Shown: in pieces, positions 16,963 to 26,485 of the stretch | Numbering within the stretch: the first letter of the stretch is position 1 | Layout: each line of letters starts with the position of its first letter | NCBI GenBank assembly: GCA_002840155.1 | Contig: PGZH01000002.1 | Coordinates: 124,001-188,000 of the forward strand | DNA length: 64,000 bases | Origin: Gammaproteobacteria bacterium HGW-Gammaproteobacteria-13 | GTDB lineage: Bacteria > Pseudomonadota > Gammaproteobacteria > Pseudomonadales > Pseudomonadaceae | Direction of reading: 5' to 3' | The notes under the pieces: model-generated | The model's input: the letters and a program-made list of their open reading frames with translations, nothing else | Told to the model about the DNA's origin: nothing | Database searches by the model: none | Program-made: the position numbers and the translations under genes

Positions 16963-18504
16963 TTAGAGTTGCGGACCGGCATTCTTGATGGCGTCGCTGA
17001 CATCGAACTTTTTGAAGTTCTCGATGAACAGACCGGCCAGGCCTTTGGCGGCTTCGTCGTAGGCGTTCTTGTCTTCCCAGGTGTTGCGCGGGTTGAGCAG
17101 GTTGGTTTCCACGCCCGGTACCGACTTCGGCACGCTCAGGTTGATGATCGGCAGCAGCTCGGTTTCGGTACCGATCAGCGCGCCGCTCTGGATCGCTGCA
17201 ATCACGCCACGGGTGGTCGGGATATTGAAGCGCTTGCCAACACCGTAACCGCCGCCGGTCCAGCCGGTATTGACCAGGTAGACCTTAGAACCGAAGCCGC
17301 GGATACGCTTGATCAGCAGTTCAGCGTACTCGCCAGCCGGACGCGGGAAGAACGGCGCGCCGAAGCAGGTGGAGAAGGTCGACTTGATGCCGCCGCCGCT
17401 GCCCATTTCGGTGGAGCCAACCAGCGCGGTGTAGCCGGAGAGGAAGTGGTAAGCCGCTTGCTCTTCGTTGAGGATCGATACCGGCGGCAGTACGCCAGTC
17501 AGGTCGCAGGTCAGGAAGATTACGGCGTTCGGCTCGCCGCCGAGGTTCTTCTCACTGCGCTTCTCAACCAGCTCCAGCGGGTAAGCCGCACGGCTGTTCT
17601 GGGTCAGGCTGTCGTCGGCGTAGTTCGGTACGCGGTTTTCGTCGAGCACCACGTTTTCCAGCACGGCGCCGAACTGGATGGCTTTCCAGATGACTGGCTC
17701 GTTCTTCTCGGAGAGGTCGATGCACTTGGCATAGCAACCGCCTTCGATGTTGAACACCACGCCCACGCCCCAGCCGTGCTCGTCGTCGCCGATCAGGTAG
17801 CGGCTTTCGTCGGCCGACAGGGTGGTCTTGCCGGTGCCGGACAGACCGAAGAACAGGGTCACGTCACCTTCTTCACCGATGTTGGCCGCGCAGTGCATCG
17901 GCAGCACGTCGGCGTCCGGCAGCAGGAAGTTCTGCACGCTGAACATGGCTTTCTTCATTTCACCGGCGTAACGCATGCCGGCGATCAGGACTTTCTTGGC
18001 GGCAAAGTTGAGGATCACGCAGCCATCGGAATTGGTGCCGTCACGCTCCGGTACGCACTCGAAGTTGGCGACGTTGAGCACTTGCCACTCGCCTTTGCCA
18101 GCCGGGTTGTACTGCTCCGGGTTGATAAACAGGCAACGGCCGAACAGGTTCTGCCAGGCGGTGGCGGTAGTCATCTTGACCGGCAGGTAGTGCGCGTCGG
18201 CAGAACCTACATGAACGTAGGAAACGAAGCTGTCCTGGGCGTCGGAGAACGCCTGCACGCGGTCCCACAGGGCATCGAACTTGTCAGCCGGGAACGGACG
18301 GTTGATCGCGCCCCAGGCGATTTTTGCCTCGGTGCTCGGCTCTTGCACGATGAAGCGATCAGCCGGCGAACGACCCGTGCGATGGCCTGTGCGTACAACC
18401 AGGGAGCCGTTGGCGGCCAGCTCGCCTTCACCGCGACGAAGGGCTTCTTCGACCAGTTGGGCAGCGCTGATGTCGGTGTACACGGCGTTGTTGGCTTGCG
18501 TCAT
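16963..18504 (-). CDS. pckA: phosphoenolpyruvate carboxykinase (ATP)
   Basis: 513 residues, the usual length for the ATP-dependent enzyme, which converts oxaloacetate and ATP to phosphoenolpyruvate, CO2 and ADP at the entry to gluconeogenesis. Visible motifs are [18 protein letters not shown] near the N terminus, the kinase loop [23 protein letters not shown] near the C terminus, and [15 protein letters not shown]. It is a single-gene unit ended by a strong terminator, next to hslO as in P. aeruginosa (recalled). A 553-codon antisense frame on the other strand is a shadow. Confidence 0.98.
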   Translation of the reverse strand: MTQANNAVYTDISAAQLVEEALRRGEGELAANGSLVVRTGHRTGRSPADRFIVQEPSTEAKIAWGAINRPFPADKFDALWDRVQAFSDAQDSFVSYVHVGSADAHYLPVKMTTATAWQNLFGRCLFINPEQYNPAGKGEWQVLNVANFECVPERDGTNSDGCVILNFAAKKVLIAGMRYAGEMKKAMFSVQNFLLPDADVLPMHCAANIGEEGDVTLFFGLSGTGKTTLSADESRYLIGDDEHGWGVGVVFNIEGGCYAKCIDLSEKNEPVIWKAIQFGAVLENVVLDENRVPNYADDSLTQNSRAAYPLELVEKRSEKNLGGEPNAVIFLTCDLTGVLPPVSILNEEQAAYHFLSGYTALVGSTEMGSGGGIKSTFSTCFGAPFFPRPAGEYAELLIKRIRGFGSKVYLVNTGWTGGGYGVGKRFNIPTTRGVIAAIQSGALIGTETELLPIINLSVPKSVPGVETNLLNPRNTWEDKNAYDEAAKGLAGLFIENFKKFDVSDAIKNAGPQL

Positions 18505-18683
18505 GTGGGTCCCCGTCGGCCACGTGGCCGAGTCTTCCGAACGTTTTGTAGTAGAAAATCAAGCACTACTACAGCGAAAAAAGTGCGCCGGATTATGCCA
18601 GAAAAAGCCAGCTGCGGGTGCAGCCTCTGATCAGATCATGCCGGTGCGATTTGCGGCTATTTGCCACAGAACCTGCTTAGGAT

Positions 18684-19571
18684 TTAGTGGCGCGTATCCG
18701 ATGGTGCTTCGATGCTGCCATCGATAAACAGTTGCAGTACATCCGCCGCATCGAACAGGTAGCGCTCGTTGCAGAACTGGCAATCGATTTCCACGCTGCC
18801 GCCATGCTCCTGCACCAGCGCCTCGGCGTCGGCCTGGCCGAGGCTGATCAGCGCGCGGCTGGAGCGCTCACGCGAGCAGCTGCAACGGAACTGCAGGGCG
18901 CGCGGGTCAAACAGCCGCAGCGCTTCCTGGTGATACAGACGGTGCAGCAGGGTTTCGTTATCCAAACCCAGCAGCTCCTCGGCCTTCAGCGTATCGGCCA
19001 GGGCCATGGCGTGCTGCCAGCTGGCTTCACGCTCATCGGCTTCCTTCAAACGGTCGGCCGGCAGCTGCTGCAACAGCAGGCCGCGGGCACGTTGGCCATC
19101 GGCACTGAGCCAGAAACGCGTCGGCAACTGCTCGGAGGTGGCGAAGTAATTGGTCAGGCAATCGGCCAGGGTTTCCCCTTCCAGATCGACAATGCCCTGA
19201 TAACGCTGCCCGGATTTCGGGTCGACGGTCATGGCCAGCACGCCATCGGGCATCAGCTCACGCAGGTTGGCATCGGCAGTGATCTGCTCGGCGTGATAGC
19301 GGGCGATACCGCGCAGCTCACCTTCGCTGGAGCATTCGACCATCAGCAGCGGGACAGCACCGGAGGAACGCGCCTGGAGAATCAGCAGGCCTTCAAATTT
19401 CAGGGTGCCAATCAGCAAGGAGGCAGCGGCCAGCAGTTCACCCAGCAGTTGGGCGACCGGTTGCGGGTAGGTGTGCTTGGCCAGCACATGGCTGTAGCTG
19501 TCGGTCAGGCCGACCAGTTCGCCACGGATATCGCTGTCGTCGAACAAGAAGCGTTGGGAAAAATCAGACAT
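18684..19571 (-). CDS. hslO: redox-regulated chaperone Hsp33
   Basis: 295 residues from the ATG at 19571 ([20 protein letters not shown]), the typical beginning of the family. The C-terminal zinc centre is complete: CSCS (CxC) in [13 protein letters not shown] and CQFC in [14 protein letters not shown]. In this family, oxidation of these four Cys releases zinc and switches on the holdase that protects unfolding proteins in the cytoplasm. The gene stands 180 bases upstream of pckA on the same strand. Confidence 0.97.
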   Translation of the reverse strand: MSDFSQRFLFDDSDIRGELVGLTDSYSHVLAKHTYPQPVAQLLGELLAAASLLIGTLKFEGLLILQARSSGAVPLLMVECSSEGELRGIARYHAEQITADANLRELMPDGVLAMTVDPKSGQRYQGIVDLEGETLADCLTNYFATSEQLPTRFWLSADGQRARGLLLQQLPADRLKEADEREASWQHAMALADTLKAEELLGLDNETLLHRLYHQEALRLFDPRALQFRCSCSRERSSRALISLGQADAEALVQEHGGSVEIDCQFCNERYLFDAADVLQLFIDGSIEAPSDTRH

Positions 19572-19788
19572 GCCAACTTCACTGAATGTGACTCGGCCCG
19601 CGATTTTAGGCGCAAACGCCCGTCCGACCAAGCGCCTCTTATCTATCAGCGCTGCGGGCGGAAGCTATCGATAGCCACCAGCATCACAGTTAGCGGCAAA
19701 AGGCAGGACGAAACTTTGCATTCTTGTGACCAACTCCCTAGCATGCGCGCCGCCTTAAAGCCCTTACAGATGACAAGGATGCCACTGC

Positions 19789-20583
19789 ATGAACCCTTCT
19801 TTTATTAACGACCAGTGGCGTATCCGCCCGCTGGTTGCCTGCCATATCGTCGCCCTGCTGCTGCTCGCCAGCTGGCTGTGGGCACCCAGCCGCGCGCTGT
19901 GGGACCAGTTCGATCTGCAGCTGTTTGCCCTGCTTAACGAACCCGTGCATAGCGCCGGCTTGTGGGCACAGACCTGGGCAATCGGCAGCATGCGCCCGGT
20001 GGATCTGGGTGTTGGCGTGCTGATGCTGGCGGTGATGCTCAAGGCTGACCTGGTGTTCAGCGGCGCCCAGGTGCGCAAAGCGCTGTATGCCTTTCTCGCG
20101 GCGCTGATCGTGATGCTGCTGTTTCGCGTCGGCTTCGCCGAGCTGGTCAAGCTGATGGACTGGCAACGACCAAGTGCATCGCTGGTGGTGGAAGGCGCCG
20201 CGCGGCTGACTGAGATGTTCCCGACCTGGGAAGAGCGCTGGGATATGAAGGACAGCGCCACCCGTAGCTTCCCCGGTGATCACGCCTCGGTGCTGCTGAT
20301 CTGGGCGATGTTTATGAGCTTCTTCGCGCGCAATTGGCGCCTGCTGCTGGTCTGGACGATGGCGGTGACTTTTATGCTGCCGCGCCTGGTAGCCGGCGCA
20401 CATTGGGGCTCGGACGCCCTGGTTGGCGGCGTATTCCTCGCCCTGCTGGCGCTGGCCTGGGGCTGCTTTACGCCGTTTGCCTACAAAACCAGCGAATGGC
20501 TGGAATACGTCACCCAGCCGCTGCTCAAGAGCCTGGCCAAGCTGCCACTGCTGGGCCGCCTGAGCGTCATCAGCGGGCGCTAA
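19789..20583 (+). CDS. PAP2-family membrane phosphatase
   Basis: 264 residues with about six membrane segments, starting at VACHIVALLLLASWLW. The three PAP2 motifs are present: KLMDWQRP (KxxxxxxRP), SFPGDHAS (PSGH-like, Asp replacing the usual middle residue) and PRLVAGAHWGSD (SRxxxxxHxxxD with Pro for Ser). Such enzymes dephosphorylate lipid phosphates such as undecaprenyl diphosphate or phosphatidate at the membrane. In P. aeruginosa an equivalent gene lies between hslO and hslR (recalled). It converges on hslR with 18 bases between. Confidence 0.88.
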   Translation: MNPSFINDQWRIRPLVACHIVALLLLASWLWAPSRALWDQFDLQLFALLNEPVHSAGLWAQTWAIGSMRPVDLGVGVLMLAVMLKADLVFSGAQVRKALYAFLAALIVMLLFRVGFAELVKLMDWQRPSASLVVEGAARLTEMFPTWEERWDMKDSATRSFPGDHASVLLIWAMFMSFFARNWRLLLVWTMAVTFMLPRLVAGAHWGSDALVGGVFLALLALAWGCFTPFAYKTSEWLEYVTQPLLKSLAKLPLLGRLSVISGR

Positions 20584-20601
20584 ATATAAGACGCCATGCC
20601 C

Positions 20602-21033
20602 CTAGGCTTCTTCGTCAGCCCAGGGATGGCGCAGGCCGCCGTCTTGCCGATCATTGAAGTCGTGCATCTGCCGACGCTGTTTCTTGCTCGGCCGGCCATC
20701 GGTCTGCATACCCAGCGCCCCTGCCTTGCGCTGCGCCGCCGCTTGCTCGCGGCGCTCGATGCTTTCTGCCGTTTCGGCATACAACGCCTGCGCCTCGGGC
20801 GCGCCACGGCGCACTACTGAAAGCGCCTGCACCACCACGCTGCGCTCCTCGAAGCCGGTACGGATCACGTAGACATCACCGACTCTCGGCTCCTTGCCCG
20901 GTTTGCAGCGCTCACCGCGATGGTGCACCTTGCCGCCCTCGATAGCCGCCTTGGCCAGGGCGCGGGTTTTATAAAAGCGCGCGGCCCACAGCCATTTATC
21001 CAGGCGTACCTTGTCGTCGTCTTTATCGCTCAT
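20602..21033 (-). CDS. hslR: heat-shock protein 15, S4-domain RNA-binding protein
   Basis: 143 residues from the ATG at 21033 (GGGGATCAG just upstream). The S4 RNA-binding domain covers about residues 9-70: VRLDKWLWAARFYKTRALAK, GGKVHHRGERCKPGKEPRVG. The C-terminal tail is basic (GRPSKKQRRQMHDF). Hsp15 binds free 50S subunits carrying a peptidyl-tRNA and helps recycle stalled ribosomes. It is divergent from rimB. Confidence 0.94.
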   Translation of the reverse strand: MSDKDDDKVRLDKWLWAARFYKTRALAKAAIEGGKVHHRGERCKPGKEPRVGDVYVIRTGFEERSVVVQALSVVRRGAPEAQALYAETAESIERREQAAAQRKAGALGMQTDGRPSKKQRRQMHDFNDRQDGGLRHPWADEEA

Positions 21034-21104
21034 CTGATCCCCACTGATGCCCACTGTGCAGGCGGACATTTTGCCTGATGCAGTTGTCATAAGGGCCAAC
21101 TAGA

Positions 21105-21599
21105 ATGCCCGCAAATACCATGGATCGCCCTTTGAAGACTTTCGACCAACTTGGCGTAATCGGCCTGCGTGAATGGATCAACCTGCCGGAACTGGGCATG
21201 GTCGGCCTGCGTGCCAAGATTGATACCGGCGCCAGCACCTCCAGCCTGCACGCCAGCGAGATCCAGCCGTTCGACCGCGATGGCGAACCCTGGGTACGCT
21301 TTACCGCGCACCTCGGCACCCTGGTGCAGCGCCGTCATCGCTGCGAAGCGCAGCTGGTTTCTGTGAAAACCATCAAAAGCTCAAATGGCCACACACAGTC
21401 GCGTTATGTGATCCGCACCAACCTGACCCTGGGCGAGCGCGAATGGCCGGTGGAGTTCACCCTAACCTGCCGCAAAACCATGCGCTACCGCGTGTTGCTT
21501 GGCTCCAAGGCGCTGATTGCCGGGCAGTTGCTGGTCAACCCGGCGCTGACCTACGTACAGAACAAACCCACCCTCGCTGACTCCCCTGGTGCCCAATGA
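21105..21599 (+). CDS. rimB: RimB-like retropepsin-type protease (ATP-dependent zinc protease family)
   Basis: 164 residues. [13 protein letters not shown] carries the DTGAS aspartic-protease-like motif; [18 protein letters not shown] closes the fold. I kept the ATG at 21105 because AAGGG lies ten bases upstream; the internal ATG at 21120 has no site. The stop overlaps the rimK start by ATGA, so the two are translationally coupled. In P. fluorescens, RimB is reported to act with RimK on ribosomal protein S6 (recalled). The small rimA gene of that operon is not seen here. Confidence 0.88.
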   Translation: MPANTMDRPLKTFDQLGVIGLREWINLPELGMVGLRAKIDTGASTSSLHASEIQPFDRDGEPWVRFTAHLGTLVQRRHRCEAQLVSVKTIKSSNGHTQSRYVIRTNLTLGEREWPVEFTLTCRKTMRYRVLLGSKALIAGQLLVNPALTYVQNKPTLADSPGAQ

Positions 21600-22501
21600 A
21601 GATCGCTGTGCTGTCGCGCAACCCGCGCCTGTATTCCACCCGCCGCCTGGTCGAAGCCGGGCAGCTGCGGGGCCACGAGATGGTGGTGATCGACACCCTG
21701 CGGGCCTATATGAACATCGCCAGCCACAAGCCGCAGATCCACTACCGTGGCAAGCCGCTGGAAGGCTTCGATGCGGTGATCCCACGAATTGGCGCGTCGG
21801 TGACCTTTTATGGCTGCGCGGTGCTGCGCCAGTTCGAGATGATGGGCGTATTCCCGCTCAACGAATCGGTGGCCATCGCCCGCTCGCGGGACAAACTGCG
21901 CTCGCTGCAACTCTTGTCCCGTCGTGGTATCGGCCTGCCGGTGACCGGTTTTGCCCACTCCCCGGATGACATCGCCGACCTGATCGACATGGTCAACGGC
22001 GCGCCGCTGGTGATCAAGGTGCTGGAAGGCACCCAGGGCATCGGCGTGGTGCTGTGTGAAACAGCCACTGCCGCCGAGTCGGTGATCGAGGCCTTTATGG
22101 GCCTCAAGCAGGACATCATGGTGCAGGAATACATCAAGGAAGCCGGCGGCGCGGACATCCGCTGCTTTGTGGTCGGCGACAAGGTGATTGCCGCAATGAA
22201 GCGCCAGGCCAAGCCCGGCGAATTCCGCTCCAACCTGCACCGTGGCGGCAGCGCCAGCCTGATCAAGATCACCCCGGAAGAACGCATGACCGCCATCCGC
22301 GCCGCCAAGGTCATGGGTCTGTCGGTGGCCGGCGTGGATATTCTGCGCTCCAACCACGGCCCGCTGGTGATGGAAGTGAACTCATCGCCAGGCCTGGAAG
22401 GCATTGAAACCACCACCGGCAAGGACGTTGCCAGCCTGGTGATTCAGCATCTGGAGAAGAACAGCGGCCCGAACCTGACGCGCACCAAGGGTAAGGGGTG
22501 A
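21596..22501 (+). CDS. rimK: ribosomal protein S6 glutamate ligase
   Basis: 301 residues with the ATP-grasp fold: [20 protein letters not shown] at the start, the glycine loop [16 protein letters not shown], and metal-binding [14 protein letters not shown] near the C terminus. RimK adds glutamates to the C terminus of S6 and so alters the ribosome and downstream expression. P. fluorescens RimK is reported to respond to c-di-GMP (recalled). Here a GGDEF/EAL gene follows on the other strand, 147 bases away. Confidence 0.96.
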   Translation: MKIAVLSRNPRLYSTRRLVEAGQLRGHEMVVIDTLRAYMNIASHKPQIHYRGKPLEGFDAVIPRIGASVTFYGCAVLRQFEMMGVFPLNESVAIARSRDKLRSLQLLSRRGIGLPVTGFAHSPDDIADLIDMVNGAPLVIKVLEGTQGIGVVLCETATAAESVIEAFMGLKQDIMVQEYIKEAGGADIRCFVVGDKVIAAMKRQAKPGEFRSNLHRGGSASLIKITPEERMTAIRAAKVMGLSVAGVDILRSNHGPLVMEVNSSPGLEGIETTTGKDVASLVIQHLEKNSGPNLTRTKGKG

Positions 22502-22548
22502 GCCGGATATAGGCGAAGCCCGGTCAAAAATTGCGAAACGCTGCAGGC

Positions 22549-22624
22549 TGTAGGGTGGATGACGCTCTTTTCATCCACCATGAGACAGCCGCTGGTGGAT
22601 GGGTGAAACGTCATCCACCCTACA
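22549..22624. repeat. palindromic intergenic repeat
   Basis: Perfect 16-bp inverted ends (22549-22564 and 22609-22624, TGTAGGGTGGATGACG form) around an inner imperfect repeat of the same word. It sits between the convergent rimK and MASE1 genes and may act as a bidirectional transcription end. Confidence 0.85.
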
Positions 22625-22647
22625 CCTGAACCTTGTCTCGACCGCGC

Positions 22648-25600
22648 CTAACCGTGATGAGCCGCCATCCAAGCCTGGAAGTCCGCCTCTTTTAGCGGCC
22701 GGCTAAAGTAATACCCCTGCCCCAGCGAACAGCCATGCTGACGCAAACAGTCGAGCTGCCACTGGCTTTCGATGCCTTCGGCCACGCATTCCAGGCCCAG
22801 GTTGCGGGCAATCACCAGAATGGTCTGCACCAGCATCAGGCCGCTGCCGTCTTCACCGTCCATGTCCCAGGTAAAGCTGCGGTCGATCTTCAGACGATCC
22901 AGCGGCAGACGCTTGAGGTAAGTCAGCGAGGAGTAGCCGGTGCCGAAATCATCGATGGCGAAACGCACGCCCAGCGCCTTGAGCGCCTGCATATTGCTGA
23001 TGCACTGCTCGACCTCCTCCAGCAGCACGCCCTCAGTGATTTCCAGCTCCAACGCCGTGGCCGGCACCTGATGGCGCTGCAGGCACTCGCTGATGCGCGC
23101 CACACAACTGCGTTGGCGCAGCTCGCGCGGGCTGAGGTTGACCGCCAGCACCAGCTGCGGCCACTGCGGTAACCAACGCGCTAATGCCGCACACGCCTGC
23201 TCCAGCACCCAGGCACCGAGCTCCTCAATCAAGCCGGTTTCTTCAGCCAGCGGGATAAAGTCGCCGGGCATCACTTCGCCGCGCTCTGGATGCACCCAGC
23301 GCAGCAGCACTTCCGCGCCGGCAATGCGCTCGGTGGCCAGCGCCAGTTGCGGCTGAAACACCAGATACAGCTGGTTGCGCTGCACCGCCTGACGCAGCTC
23401 GCTCTGCATCTGCAGCCGCTGGTCGATAGCCGCCTGCATCTCTGGGGCGAAGAAGTGCAAGGCGTTGCGCCCGCCCTGCTTGGCCCGGTACATGGCGGTG
23501 TCCGCCTGTTTCAGCACGTCGGCGGCCACCTGACTGCCGAAAGGGTGCAGGGCGATGCCGATGCTGGCGCTGATCGACAGCTCATGGCCATCGATCCAGC
23601 AGGTGCCCACCAGGCTTTTCAGCAGTTTTTCCGCCGTAACGGCCGCCGCTTCCGCCGCCAGTTGCGGGTTGCTGTCGAGCCCTTCGAGCAGCACCACAAA
23701 CTCGTCGCCACCCATTCGCGCCAGGGTGTCTTCGGCGCGCAAGCCGCTGGCCAGGCGCGCCGTAACCTCACGCAGGAGGCCATCGCCGACCAGATGGCCG
23801 AGGCTGTCGTTGACCGTTTTGAAGTGATCGAGGTCGATAAACAGCAGCGCGCCCAGGGTATTTTCGCGCTGCTCGCGGTCCATCGCGTGCTGCAGACGGT
23901 CGAGCAGCAAACGCCGATTGGGCAGGCCGGTGAGTTCATCACTGAAGGCCAGCCGCTCGATTTCGCGCTGATAACGCTGACGCTCGGAAATATCGGTGAC
24001 GCTGCCGCGAATCAGCACTGGCTCACCGGGCATGCGCACCAGGCGCACCTCGCAAGGAATCTGCCGGCCCTTGCTGTCGCGGTGCAGCCAGTCGAATACC
24101 GGCGCCTCGCCGGACATCGCCCGTTGCAGGTAGACCTGGCCCAGCTCGGCGGTCAGCTGGCCGTCCGCCTGCTTGCTCGGGCTTAGATCAAACACGCGCT
24201 TGCTGGCGATTTCTTCACGGCTGTAACGCAGCAGGCGCAAGGCGTTGTCATTGCACTCGACCAACGTGCCGTGCAGATCGAACAGCATGATCGCCTCGGG
24301 CGCATTCTCGACGATGGTGCGGTAGCGCGCCTCGGCCTGCAGGCGCTCGCTGATGTCTTCCACCAGCAGCAGGAACATGCGCACCCGGCCAGTGCTGTGG
24401 CGCACCGCGCGCAGGCTGACGCGGGTATGCACCAGGCTGTCGTCGGCGCGGCGAAAGCGTTTTTCCAGCTCAAAACCTTCACGGCGGCCGCTGAGCACCT
24501 GGTCGAGTAGCGGCAGCTCGTTGTGCAGGTCGTCTTCCAGCGACAGCTCTTCCCAGCTCGACGCCAGCAGCTGTTCGCGCGAACGCCCGAGAATGCTGCA
24601 GAGCTTGTGGTTGACCTCCTCCCAGGCAAAGTTCGGGCTGGTCAGGGCCATGCCGATCAGCGGCGCCTCGAAGAACAGGCGCAGGCGCTCATCCCGTTCG
24701 CGCAGTTGCTGCTCGGCGTACTTACGCGCGCTGACATCCTGCAACGCGCCATACACGCGCACCAACTCGGTGCCGTCGCGCTCGGTAATGCCACGGATAC
24801 GCAGCCAGCGCGTTTTACCCTTGGCGGTGAGCAGGCGCACCTCGATATCGAATTGCTCCAGCCCATCGATCAGCTGCTGCAACACCTGTTCGGCCAGCAC
24901 GCGGCCGCTGGCATCCAGGTAACTCAGGGCGCCATTGAGGTTAGGCGTGCCGTTTTTCGGGTCCAGCTCGTAGATACGAAAGCAGCCGGCGCTCCAGTCC
25001 ATATCCTGCTCTGGCAGGTTCAGCACCCAGCCGCCAAGGTTGGCGATGTGCTCGGTCTGGCTGAACAGATAGCTCTGTTTGAGCAGCTCGTCGCTCTGTG
25101 AGCGCACCTGGGTGGCCAGTTGCTCGCGGGCGGTGACATCGCTCTGCAGGGCGACAAAATGGCTGATGCCCTGGTCATCGCGCATCGGCGCCAGGGTAAA
25201 TTCGTTCCAGAATTGCTGGCCGTTCTTGCGGTAGTTACGCAGCACCACGTCGCAGCCAATGCCCTCGCGCACCGCCTGCTGCAAGCGGCTCAAGCCCTGT
25301 TGCTGCTGATCATCGCGCAGCAGGAAGTTCCAGTTGTTGCCCAGGGCCTCCTCGCGGCTGTAGCCGGTAATCTGCTCGAAGGCCGGGTTGCAGTAGATCA
25401 GCGGCAACGCCGGCTGGCGCGCATCAGCAATGATCACCCCCAGAGGGCTGGCCTCCAGCGCCAGGTTGGCCAGGGCCAGCTGCTGCTGCATCTGCGCACT
25501 GCGCGCCAGCGCCTGGCGCAGGTCGCTCAGGCTACGCCCCACCAGCAGGGTGGCGAGCATAAATAGCAGCACGCTGAAGTGCAGCTCCATGCGTTGCGGG

Positions 25601-26418
25601 TCAAGCCAGGCCGCGCTATTCACCAGGCCGCGCAGCAGCGGCAGGATCAGCACCATCAATACGCTGAGCACCGCACCACAGAGGCCGCCGGCAAAACCCC
25701 AGACCAACGCCAGGCCCAGTAGCATCACGCCAATCAGCGGCAGATTGAGGGTCAGTGGCAACACCCCGAGGAGCCAGGGCATGCCGATCAACAGCAGCAC
25801 CAGCAGAGGCCAGGGCGGCAACTGGCGCAACACCTCGGGCACCTGCTCACAGCCGCTGCGCACGGGCCCAGCCAACCAGCCGTGACGCCGCAGTAAGGGG
25901 GTCAGATACACCAGCAAGGGGATGGCGATGGCCAGGGCGGTAAGGCTATCGGCCAGCCACAGGGTCATGCTGCCCGAGGGCAACTCCTCCAGCGGCGCAT
26001 GACCAAACAACCAGAGATTGCCCTGCACCCCCAGCGACATGGGCACAATCGGCAGCAGCACGCCAAGCAGCATAAAACGCAGCAAATGACTGAGATCGGG
26101 CAACGCCGGATCAAACGGCCGCTGCCGCAGCAACAGCCAGGCCAGCGCTACACCGAGGGTTTCCGGCAGGGCATAGAGCGGCGCCCACTGCCATTCCAGG
26201 CCCCACAACGGGATCGACAACGCGGCATTGAGGTACACCGCAAGCAGTACGCGCGGCCCCCACCACAGGGCAAACACCAGCGCCAGGGCAAACGGTGGGT
26301 ACCACAGCGCCGCCCCATCGGTGAACTGGGTCGCCAGGGAAAGCCAGGTGGCCAGATGGAGCAATGGCAGCGGCAGCAACCAGGTCCATGGTGAGAGGCG
26401 GTGGGGAACTGCAGGCAT
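22648..26418 (-). CDS. MASE1-PAS(4)-GGDEF-EAL membrane protein (c-di-GMP turnover)
   Basis: 1256 residues. A MASE1-type multi-helix membrane sensor occupies about 1-300 (ALWYPPFALALVFALWWGP), then four PAS domains (about 318-440, 449-575, 573-700, 696-820), GGDEF (motif 903-907) and EAL. The cyclase half is intact and has an I-site RAED five residues before GGDEF, suggesting product inhibition. The EAL signature reads EVL (1036-1038), and NLSPREL, EITEG, IDDFGTG, KIDRSF and VAEGIES are all present. Both activities are therefore possible. In P. aeruginosa an LD-carboxypeptidase occupies the equivalent site (recalled). Confidence 0.93.
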   Translation of the reverse strand: MPAVPHRLSPWTWLLPLPLLHLATWLSLATQFTDGAALWYPPFALALVFALWWGPRVLLAVYLNAALSIPLWGLEWQWAPLYALPETLGVALAWLLLRQRPFDPALPDLSHLLRFMLLGVLLPIVPMSLGVQGNLWLFGHAPLEELPSGSMTLWLADSLTALAIAIPLLVYLTPLLRRHGWLAGPVRSGCEQVPEVLRQLPPWPLLVLLLIGMPWLLGVLPLTLNLPLIGVMLLGLALVWGFAGGLCGAVLSVLMVLILPLLRGLVNSAAWLDPQRMELHFSVLLFMLATLLVGRSLSDLRQALARSAQMQQQLALANLALEASPLGVIIADARQPALPLIYCNPAFEQITGYSREEALGNNWNFLLRDDQQQQGLSRLQQAVREGIGCDVVLRNYRKNGQQFWNEFTLAPMRDDQGISHFVALQSDVTAREQLATQVRSQSDELLKQSYLFSQTEHIANLGGWVLNLPEQDMDWSAGCFRIYELDPKNGTPNLNGALSYLDASGRVLAEQVLQQLIDGLEQFDIEVRLLTAKGKTRWLRIRGITERDGTELVRVYGALQDVSARKYAEQQLRERDERLRLFFEAPLIGMALTSPNFAWEEVNHKLCSILGRSREQLLASSWEELSLEDDLHNELPLLDQVLSGRREGFELEKRFRRADDSLVHTRVSLRAVRHSTGRVRMFLLLVEDISERLQAEARYRTIVENAPEAIMLFDLHGTLVECNDNALRLLRYSREEIASKRVFDLSPSKQADGQLTAELGQVYLQRAMSGEAPVFDWLHRDSKGRQIPCEVRLVRMPGEPVLIRGSVTDISERQRYQREIERLAFSDELTGLPNRRLLLDRLQHAMDREQRENTLGALLFIDLDHFKTVNDSLGHLVGDGLLREVTARLASGLRAEDTLARMGGDEFVVLLEGLDSNPQLAAEAAAVTAEKLLKSLVGTCWIDGHELSISASIGIALHPFGSQVAADVLKQADTAMYRAKQGGRNALHFFAPEMQAAIDQRLQMQSELRQAVQRNQLYLVFQPQLALATERIAGAEVLLRWVHPERGEVMPGDFIPLAEETGLIEELGAWVLEQACAALARWLPQWPQLVLAVNLSPRELRQRSCVARISECLQRHQVPATALELEITEGVLLEEVEQCISNMQALKALGVRFAIDDFGTGYSSLTYLKRLPLDRLKIDRSFTWDMDGEDGSGLMLVQTILVIARNLGLECVAEGIESQWQLDCLRQHGCSLGQGYYFSRPLKEADFQAWMAAHHG

Positions 26419-26485
26419 GCTGACCTCATGTCATCGCGCTGATAAAGCATAGTTCAGCGCAGTGATGACAGTATGCCAGTGCCCT

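Noticed and set aside
16969-18630. 553-codon open frame antisense to pckA
   Set aside because: It mirrors the pckA coding frame, has no family-like motifs and runs past the pckA start into its promoter; a typical shadow in GC-rich DNA.
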